Shown here piece by piece: positions 58,401 through 64,000 of a stretch of DNA of 64,000 nucleotides (position 1 is the stretch's first letter; each line of letters opens with the position of its first letter). The notes beneath the pieces are model-generated. The model was not told the origin of the DNA, did no database searches, and saw only the letters and a program-made list of their open reading frames with translations. Source of the stretch: Galaxea fascicularis (lineage: Eukaryota > Cnidaria > Anthozoa > Scleractinia > Euphylliidae); NCBI GenBank assembly GCA_948470475.1, contig OX419337.1, forward strand, positions 25,140,791-25,204,790, written 5' to 3'. Position numbers and translations under genes: made by a program.

Positions 58401-61400
58401 CACTATAATGTTTATTCTTTTACTGTAATACTGATTTGTTATTTGACGACGAGTTCCTTGATGACATTTTCCCAGTCTATTCTCCTCATAGTCTCTCGTT
58501 TCCTGGTTTCCCTGTGTTCCTTTATGCTTTTCTTTGTCAGGGAAGAGCGTGTTCTGTTGCCTTACCATAAAAGTAAATTGTCATTTAAGATGTAACAGAT
58601 CCTCGTGGTTATAAGGGCAACTTAAGCAGCAGTAGCGAAAAAAGAAAACAAAATCGAAATAATTCAGGCTTGTGAAGGATTTAAACCCATGGTAACTGCG
58701 ATACCGGTGCAGCGATCTAGACCCTATGCGTAAATGGCTGCCTTGTAATTTTGAAAATTTTAAAATGTCTGCAACTTACAAAAGAAGTGAATACCAGGAA
58801 AGAACTTGTCAAAATGAGTCCTTGTGTGTAGTTTCAAGGTCACATTCTCATTTGACAAGACGTTATAAGCATTTGAATTCTGGCTAAAACATGAAAGCGA
58901 GGCTAGTTGGGCTAGGTTATCATCTCCCATACAAATTTCTTAATTTTGAATGAGCCATAACTTTGCAGCTGTTTAACAAAAAACGTTGAAACTACCCAAG
59001 ACAACATATTTTGTAGTGCCTGGTAATCAGGTAGCATTCTTATTTTTAAAAATTTAATCAAGCCAAAAATGGCAGGGCGGCCATTTATGCATAGGGTGTC
59101 TACCAACAAGTTAACAAGCCAACTTGAAGCTGTTTATTTCGGTGGTTCAACCTGTGAACATCCTGTGAGTGATGATTTTTCCACCGCAGTTAAGATATGT
59201 TTGTTTCGTATATTCACAGTCTTTTATTCATCATTCACTGGGTCATACCTGACTGCTGAACCTTAACCCTGCTTTCAGCAAGGGGTTTAATCACGACTTT
59301 TCTTTATTTCATGGGACAAATGCCACTTCTTTCAAAACAGCATCAAGTATTTGCGTATGTTCATTATGTGATGACCGAGGATGTCTACACGGACCTGGAA
59401 AGAGACGAACTCAAGCAAGCATCGCTTAATAGCTTGCAGGTTGGTTTAAAAACGTGAAAGTAAATAGAAACATGAGGCGTTTGCAACAATAATAGCAACC
59501 GGCCAACAAAACCAAAAGGCAGACGAACTACAAACAAACTTAACCCATCGTAACATTGTTAGTGCTCGTTCATCAAAGTTTTCATTTGAAAGGTTGTACG
59601 TTTGGGCATAATCTACAGACTGAAATGTTAGAACCACCTTGTACAGCATAATAAACAGCACCACAGGAAAGTACTGCTCAGTAGCTTTCATTTGAATGGT
59701 CACACTTAAGGATTTCATCCACGGTCTCAACATGCAGATAGAACCACCTTGTACAGCTTAAATCAGCACCACAGGAAAGTACTGCACAGTAGCTGTCATT
59801 TGAATGGTCACGCTGAGTGATTTTTCCTGCAAGTTTTAAACTTAGGACCATCTCACAGAGCTCTCGTTTGAATGGATACATTTAAGAATCATTCGGACTA
59901 AAACTGAGGGCATTCATATCAGCTTGTCGGAGTGAAATTGCTCAGGTGATGTCTGGTTTCCTTTCTTATTTATACAATTTTGGTTTGAATAACAAACCTT
60001 GTTTCTTTCTTGCAGAGTTTCCTTTCAATAAATTGTGGCAAAACTGCGCACATGATAATCACAGAGTTTCCGGACACTCTAACGATTGTCATTCGTCAGT
60101 TAGAGGTAAGAAATAGAGAAGCTCTATATCTCTTTCTGTCATATTTGAAACTGGGTGGCAGGGTGGCCGAGTGGTTAGGGCGCTGGATTTCAACGCGTGT
60201 GACCCGGGTTCAAATCCCGCTCTGGCCACTAGCTGGTGTTGTTCTGGGTAAGTACCTGGTTCAACTCCTCGGTCATCCTTGTAAGATAGCCAACCGGTTT
60301 GCCTCCCGCCGGTTGGGATTCTTATCATGTTACGTTTATTTGAATTATTTGTTTCTATGGATTTAAGTGGAGTGCCTGTAAACTAGCTTCATAGCTAAGT
60401 GCACTTCCACTATAAACAGTAAATTTTTTGTATTTATTTATTTATTTGTAAGCAGCCAAATTAGAGTCATAGATAGCGCAACCGTTGAAAGCGCGGGAAA
60501 TCTTACCATCGATATATGGCGTGGAGAAAAGATGGTGCAAGTGGCAAGCGCTGTAAAATGTGTAACGAAAACACCTAATGCTACTGGTTGGAAAGAAGGG
60601 AAATTAGAGGGCGGAAACAAATAATGGGCTGACGGATAAGGGGGGGTTATCAGAAGCCGGATTCCGGTGCTTGTTTTTATGGAACATGTTACTTGCTTTG
60701 GAGGAACTAAAAACCTGTCTAAACAAGAACACATTGCCTTAGCGTTAGGAGCCCATACTAGGTGTCTTCCTCCTTGAAAATCTGGTAAGACCCATCAAGA
60801 TGTGCCTATGAAAATTTTTAACCTTCAGAACTGGATCAAGTTAGTTCCGTTCTTTTAATTTTCAAACGTTAGCATGGCTATTGCTCAATACGTGTATTTA
60901 GCGTTTATTCTTGTTTTTCGTTCTCTCTACCAGGGTCAACCCACAACACAGTACGAATTCCTGAAAGGAGTCTTCGAAAACAAGTAAGCATCTGTCTTTC
61001 TTTGGAGAGACCAAACTGAAGGCTAAAAGGAAGAGAGACAAACGCAAATGTACATTAAAAATAAACGACAGCAAAAACTTCCACTCATATTTTATCAAGA
61101 AAAGCTGCAAAATTGGTCGTATGTTAGAATAAAATGTTTTCTTTGACTAATTTAACGATCCAGCACTGGGTAAGAAAATGGGGAATCGTTTCCTATTACT
61201 TTTGCCCTCAGTTTCATGCCCACACTTATATTTAGAACAACGACTGCTGGCCGTCCAGAGGACACGCCTGATGCTGAAGTCCATGAAAAATATATCGAGC
61301 TGATGTGCAAATACCAACCAGACCTGGTGCACAGTTACTTAAGGAACACGGAAAACTACAGACTGGAGGAAACACTCGCGGTATGAGATGCCTAAATTCT

Positions 61401-63283
61401 CCTTACAGTATGACGTCTTGGCCAACTATACAAGACGTGAGAATATAGCAAATGATCACGACTGATAAAAGGTGTTGATGTTAAGCGAAATTCTCTTACC
61501 TCACGGTGTGACACTGGTGTACTTTTTTTTTGTCCGTAGATTGTTCGTCAGTTCAACAATACGTATGCTACAGCGTATCTTTTGGAGAAGGCTGGTGACA
61601 TTCATGGCGCCTTCCAGCTTCTTTTAGAGGTATGGGTAACAAATGATTAGGGAAACAACTACATTATATGGGCTGTACTCTTTACCTTGTCGGGTTTACT
61701 GGTTACTATAAAAAAAAAGACGCCTGATCGCAGGTTAGTTTAGCCCCGTGCTTACAACTCTTCGCTCCCACCCCCTCCGTCCACCACCCACCCCTCCCAC
61801 CACTTCCCTCACCACCTCTTCCCTTCTCTTCATCAGTGTAGTGTATTTCTTCGTTGAATGGATGCAGTTATCAGCCATTAGGTCCAATAGCTTTCATTTG
61901 AATGGTCTGGCACTTCATAAAGGTTTCAGTTTCATACAAAAAACCTTTAACATGTCGATGTAAATGTTCAAAACAATTCTTTTGTGTCTGCAGACTCTGA
62001 AGGTGAAAGTAAAGACCCTTTGTGATGTTTTTGAGAAGCAAGAATTTCCACCCTCAAACGGTATGTTATGATTGCCTTGGAGTGCTTTTTTTCTGCATGA
62101 TCTATTGAAGTTTCGAATTTTACTCTCTCCTTACAGAACCACTCTTTAGATATAGACACTCGGTCCAGATTATTTGGGCGCTGGTTTCAAGTCACCTCAC
62201 TTGCTTTTCAGAATGCACATGCGTTGTTTTGACCGAACGTATTCGTGTGCTCCCTTATTCTTCATTGCTGCTAAATCATGACTGCCGGTTAATGATCTTT
62301 CAGAAATCAGAAAGATGACTGCAAATATCGAGGCAGTACTGCTGGGTGTTTTAATTCCCTTGTGTCAACGAAACTCTGGGAGACTTGAAGAAGCGGATCG
62401 AGAGGTATAGCCTCACTTTTCTTACGGATAGTAGTTGATTTGTATAAGAATGAGATGAAAGAAAAGGCCTAGCAAAAGCGTTAATGAAAAATCGCACAGA
62501 GTTGCGAATCATACACGATTATTGCTTTTCTAAACTGTGTGATCAAAAGGGGGATCTTTCCCAGATAATATTTTCAAGCGCTTTGATCCAATTAGTGCCT
62601 CTTTCGCCGCGCTTAGCTCAATTGTATTTACTTTCCACTTTCGGGCTCTCAGTTCTTGTTAGTTCATACCCTTCCTCGCATAGCCCGGCCAGTTCGTAGA
62701 CTTACGCTTCATTCCCGTAAGGTCATATTTTCGTACTTGGTTGTAGTAAACCTTTTTCGTACACCTAGTCCGCGTTAGGCCACATTTTCAACTTCTTGGC
62801 GTCAGTTCCTGCACATGTTCCACGCTTAGCTAACATTAGTGTCTGTTTCTCTACACTTTTCACGTCATGCTTTTCCCGCTCCTGTGTCAGATCATTTAAT
62901 AATTCCCCGCGTTTGGCTCCAGTTAGTTGACGACGCTTTTGTTGGTTAGTAACGGTAACAGCTTCGTCGACATATTTTACGAGAAATTTGTCTTTCTTTT
63001 CAGGCTTTGTGGTTTCCTCTCTTGGAAACTGTCATGGCGCCTCAGCGAAAGTGTAAAGACACAACTAGTGCTTATTTTCTAGGTGAGGAGCGTTTCTTTT
63101 TCTTGCTCATGCCCTGCGTCTCATAGATTACAACAACGAAGAATTGATTGTTCGTAATACGACAATTTTGGAACTGCAGTTGTAATTCTATCCACCACAG
63201 CTTTCAAAGATCAAACAAGACACGTGCTGAACAGCATGATGGGATACATATCGTTACCAGCCATTCTTCAGAAGATAATGCAG
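37759..63283 (+). CDS. VPS8: VPS8, CORVET complex subunit (gene runs off right edge)
   Basis: VPS8 joins the Vps-C core to form CORVET, which tethers Rab5 early endosomes. I mapped 47 exons, 1,190 codons, all in phase: 37759-37899, 39213-39278, 40831-40925, 41640-41730, 42023-42055, 42413-42467, 42584-42628, 43037-43116, 43492-43578, 43942-44009, 44161-44211, 44429-44531, 45094-45150, 45266-45343, 45594-45635, 46033-46113, 46236-46319, 47166-47252, 48223-48297, 48828-48863, 49108-49198, 49502-49548, 50806-50898, 51013-51059, 52012-52110, 52368-52408, 53129-53211, 53962-54051, 54702-54753, 55167-55282, 55710-55755, 55847-55920, 56091-56125, 56785-56863, 57067-57159, 57340-57396, 57959-58041, 58306-58390, 59341-59439, 60016-60105, 60934-60983, 61236-61380, 61540-61629, 61994-62060, 62304-62404, 63004-63082, 63201-63283. 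Acidic N-terminus, WD40-like propeller (GTSHGVVLVF, GQITMWDLQSGKLLR, SGGSVFVLTFK), then the conserved helical solenoid (GNKLLVYISCCLAG, LHFDTQEFLNVLA). The C-terminal RING region lies beyond the window. Confidence 0.95.
38335..39135 (+). repeat. Dispersed repeat family A, copy 3, split by a retrotransposon
   Basis: The left part (38335-38516) matches the 16361 copy: CCTCCCCACAGAGGGTCA, TTTCAAGGGGGAGG, TTTTGGGAGGGGTGGGGG, GTGCAATCCAAAAGACCC. The expected 3' end (ATGGATATTTTCTGGAACCA) appears only at 39108-39128, after a 0.6-kb retrotransposon end. It lies in VPS8 intron 1. Confidence 0.75.
38517..39107 (+). mobile_element. CR1/L2-like non-LTR retrotransposon 3' fragment
   Basis: An open frame of about 128 codons reads NASARLVCNAPRFCHITPIM, RDLHWLPIRARINFKVLLLT, LGDRAFAIAAPSLWNSLPSE and FKAHLKTFLFRHAY, the standard C-terminal end of CR1/L2/Rex-type reverse transcriptases. 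A 3' UTR and a short ATT tail follow (TTATTATTATTATGG at 39095). It is heavily 5'-truncated. The frame is intact to its stop, so insertion is fairly recent. Confidence 0.8.
39486..40511. repeat. Nested complex of inverted repeats in VPS8 intron 2
   Basis: Several inverted pairs are stacked. TTATTACACCCATTTTGAAA at 39486 pairs with its complement at 39672-39691. TGGTAATTGAACTTC at 39694 pairs with the complement near 40484-40498. AATAATACACTTGAAAAAAT at 39779-39798 pairs with 40271-40290. An independent hairpin at 40300-40465 has arms running from GTAATCACAT through GCAATTTGGAATAAATAAGC to AATTTTTTCAAAGACC. A minisatellite occupies the centre. The order suggests successive insertion of foldback elements into one another. 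Confidence 0.7.
39878..40205. repeat. Degenerate CCGAAGATTTCCGAAGA minisatellite
   Basis: About 20 diverged units built on CCGAAGATTTCCGAAGA fill the space between the AATAATACACTTGAAA inverted ends. Several reading frames stay open across it, giving spurious repetitive peptides on both strands; no gene is implied. Confidence 0.8.
42175..42270 (+). repeat. Dispersed repeat, copy 2 (partner of 6617-6700)
   Basis: GATGGACTAGCATCC occurs at both ends of this stretch (42185 and 42254) around GGGGGAGTAGTAGTATTCC and TACTTCATGCTGGGCA. The core matches the minus-strand copy at 6617-6700. VPS8 intron 5. Confidence 0.55.
42745..42980. repeat. Dispersed hairpin-rich repeat, copy 2
   Basis: TCTCTTACTTTCTAGGTCCA, TACTGTAAGTAATATGGACC, TGTTGATTCATGGCCCA and a terminal TCTAACTGAGAAGTATAA follow the same order as in the 7262-7556 copy. 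It is more diverged, and the GGGCCATAA half of the hairpin is lost. VPS8 intron 7. Confidence 0.6.
45222..45250 (+). repeat. (ATG)n microsatellite
   Basis: A run of ATG/GATG units in VPS8 intron 13, ending 16 bp before the acceptor of exon 14. Confidence 0.8.
45768..45982. repeat. 102-bp tandem satellite, two copies
   Basis: The unit contains GGCTTTCATTTGAATGGTCA, GGATTTCATCC, GTTAGAACCACCTTGTA and CAGCACCACAGGAAAGTACT. Two units in tandem here; one unit at 46340-46440, about two and a half at 59618-59885 and a fragment at 61888-61910, all in VPS8 introns. On the minus strand it reads as a spurious peptide (VTIQMKA, YFPVVL). Confidence 0.85.
46340..46440. repeat. 102-bp satellite, single unit
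   Basis: One copy of the unit described at 45768 (GAATGGTCACACTTTGGATG, TTAGAACCACCTTGTACAGC, GCACCACAGGAAAGCACTG), in VPS8 intron 17. Confidence 0.75.
47440..47573. repeat. Foldback repeat with 34-bp perfect arms
   Basis: AATCAAATGAAGAATGATCG, continuing TCGCAGTTGTGATC, is repeated as a perfect complement ending TTCTTCATTTGATT. The loop (AGGCTTCTTTACGCAATTG) matches the body of the SINE-like repeat at 26165-26345. VPS8 intron 18. Confidence 0.8.
50106..50452. repeat. Near-perfect long hairpin, 163-bp arms
   Basis: The left arm (50106-50267) and right arm (50290-50452) are complementary with only a few mismatches; the loop is 22 bases. Arms include GTGCGCGGCCTGCCAAGCCC, TTTTCGGGCCCGAAAAG (itself a palindrome) and AAAAGCTTTTCTTTTGC. 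Because of this symmetry both strands encode the same spurious peptide (ARDLIPEVRFTRSVHSGPFL). Shorter pairing continues outside (AACGTTTTGTCGGG against CCCGAAAACGTTT). VPS8 intron 22. Confidence 0.9.
51367..51949. mobile_element. hAT-like MITE with CTGGGGCGGATCTAGG ends
   Basis: A perfect 16-bp inverted repeat, CTGGGGCGGATCTAGG, bounds a 583-bp segment. GGTAG occurs directly outside each end, perhaps the remnant of an 8-bp duplication. GC-rich subterminal runs (GGGGGGTCCCGGGGCGGGG; C runs near 51925) and an AT-rich core without coding potential fit a non-autonomous hAT element. VPS8 intron 24. Confidence 0.75.
52434..52720. mobile_element. MITE family with AGAGCGGTTTTCAA ends, copy 1
   Basis: The left end AAGAGCGGTTTTCAACTG and right end CAATTGAAAACCGCTCT are inverted repeats. 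The interior carries CCAATCGTAACAGACG, CCAATCAGAATTCATCG and GATTGGTTTTAGGTTTGC. A second copy lies at 56461-56710. VPS8 intron 26. Confidence 0.75.
53484..53574. mobile_element. 91-bp MITE with perfect 9-bp target duplication
   Basis: A 9-bp perfect inverted repeat (TAGGCTCGA and TCGAGCCTA) is flanked by CTAGAAAGC at 53475-53483 and 53575-53583. The interior is GC-rich and non-coding. Size, 9-bp duplication and TAG-starting end parallel the element at 28052. VPS8 intron 27. Confidence 0.75.
56461..56710. mobile_element. MITE family with AGAGCGGTTTTCAA ends, copy 2
   Basis: The left end AAGAGCGTTTTGAACCG and right end CAACTGAAAACCGCCCT are diverged versions of the 52434 copy's ends. The interior shares an AAAACCAATCGTCACC, TCTGATTGG and TTGGTCGGAGG arrangement. 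VPS8 intron 33. Confidence 0.65.
58655..58735 (-). mobile_element. Degraded tRNA-headed SINE fragment
   Basis: The minus strand has GCACCGGTATCGCAGTTACC and GGGTTTAAATCCTTCACAAG, then CCTGAATTATTTCG, resembling the head and body start of the SINE at 26165-26345. Truncated and diverged. Confidence 0.45.
59618..59885. repeat. 102-bp satellite, about two and a half units
   Basis: Units carry TTAGAACCACCTTGTACAGC, CAGCACCACAGGAAAGTACT and TTTCATTTGAATGGTCACAC; the last unit is eroded. VPS8 intron 39. Confidence 0.8.
60150..60452 (+). mobile_element. tRNA-headed SINE with TATT tail
   Basis: The 5' part at 60157-60229 looks like a leucine/serine-type tRNA: GGTGGCCGAGTGGTTAGGG matches an A box and CGGGTTCAAATCCCG a B box with its stem. 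A unique body follows (GAGTGCCTGTAAACTAGC, then TAAGTGCACTTCCAC), and the end is TATTTATTTATTTATTTG. The acceptor stem pairs only imperfectly, so this is a SINE, not a working tRNA gene. VPS8 intron 40. Confidence 0.8.
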
Positions 63284-64000
63284 GTATATGGGATGCTTTG
63301 GGAGCCTCTCTGTATTATCAATGGAGAGTTTTCACTCATGTTATCAGCGGCCATATTGGTTTAAAGTGCCCATAACCCCAAAATATTTTATTCGCTAACA
63401 TGCATCTTTGCACCTGTTTGAAACAAATTGCGGTATTTTTTTCCTTTTTTCACTGAATCTTGACTTTTTATAGGCTTTAAAACAGAGCATCTTTTGATTC
63501 ACGACCGAGTCAGAAGAGGAGTGGGTCAATTCCTGATTGACGTCACAAACTGATTTGCATCGCATTAACTCTTTGTAAACATGCATGCAAATCAGTTTGT
63601 GACGTCAAATCAGGAATAGACCCACTCCCCTTCTGACTCGGTCGTGAATCAAATGATGCCCAGTTTCAAAGCCTATAAAAGTCAAGATTTGGAGAAAAAA
63701 GGACAAAAAGTGCTGCAATCCGGGTGCAAAGATGCATGTTACCGAAAAAAATATTTTGGGGTTATAGGCACTTTAATAAAACAAAAGAAAGTATCTGCGT
63801 GAAAATAACGTTCAATTTCCTGAGGGTGAACCTGGTCCACCAATATGGCCGCCTTTCCTTTGTTTTGATACCAACAAAGCCGCCGTGACGTCATGTAAAA
63901 ACGCTCCATTGGACAAACCACGTGGTTTCTCATGCCAACGTAGGTTGACCCTTTAACACCCAGAACTGATTAGCATATAATTTCCCCTTATAATATCAAT
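63284..64000 (+). other. VPS8 intron 47, running to the window edge
   Basis: No further VPS8 exon is recognisable after 63283. The interval is largely filled by the long inverted repeat at 63318-63917. Confidence 0.6.
63318..63917. repeat. Long imperfect inverted repeat with arm indels
   Basis: Strong pairing runs from TTAAAGTGCCCATAACCCC (63361) through ACATGCATCTTTGCACC, ACGACCGAGTCAGAAG and AATCAGTTTGTGACGTC to their complements ending GGCACTTTAA (63776). Outside it, AGCGGCCATATTGGT (63346) pairs with ACCAATATGGCCGCC (63839), and AATGGAG (63321) with CTCCATT near 63909. The right arm holds two stretches of about 60 and 30 bases that the left arm lacks. Confidence 0.75.

Noticed and set aside
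60157..60229. A working tRNA gene
   Set aside because: A and B boxes are present but the acceptor stem pairs poorly, and the segment continues into a SINE body and a TATT tail.
63361..63776. piggyBac-like MITE with TTAA target duplication
   Set aside because: TTAA flanks the inner repeat, but complementary sequence resumes outside it (AGCGGCCATATTGGT), so the TTAA is probably inside a larger inverted repeat.

Overview
The window looks like nuclear DNA of an anthozoan cnidarian, most likely a stony coral. It has AT-rich intergenic and intronic DNA, genes split into many small exons with GT-AG introns, proteins closer to animal than to fungal or plant families, and a dense background of short inverted-repeat transposons, tRNA-headed SINEs and CR1/L2-like retrotransposon ends. 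There are no operons, prophages, CRISPR arrays or bacterial-type loci. The coral assignment is inference from gene content and repeat style.

Layout. (1) 204-15805, minus strand: the 5' part of a conventional beta-spectrin gene. It covers two calponin-homology domains, five spectrin repeats and the start of a sixth, and runs off the left edge. (2) 15806-19740: repeat-rich intergenic DNA with a 1.86-kb terminal-inverted-repeat element that carries coding-like sequence on both strands. (3) 19741-21372, minus: intronless fukutin-related protein (FKRP), head to head with NUSAP1 on the plus strand (21780-26501, nine exons); they share a 407-bp promoter region. (4) 28156-29829, minus: intronless PP2D1-like protein, a PP2C-fold protein with altered catalytic positions. 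(5) 30600-33770: intergenic DNA with a long hairpin, a CR1/L2-like retrotransposon end and a SINE. (6) 33772-35037 (minus) and 35573-36784 (plus): two intronless SLC35G1-like transporters arranged as a divergent inverted duplicate. (7) 37759 to the right edge, plus: VPS8, subunit of the endosomal CORVET tether. I mapped 47 exons (1,190 codons, every splice phase consistent); its C-terminal part lies beyond the window.

The host genes are conserved housekeeping or cytoskeletal genes with unrelated roles: membrane skeleton, dystroglycan glycosylation, spindle, a signalling pseudoenzyme, transport and endosomal tethering. Nothing suggests they act as one pathway. The less ordinary content lies in the mobile DNA and a few gene details: a TA-flanked transposon inserted exactly at a spectrin splice donor, preserving GTA through its own target duplication; a nested foldback complex around a minisatellite in a VPS8 intron; a near-perfect 163-bp-arm hairpin; two tiny elements with perfect 9-bp target duplications; and a 1.86-kb element holding unidentified decayed coding sequence. 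I did not find a convincing wholly new biological system.
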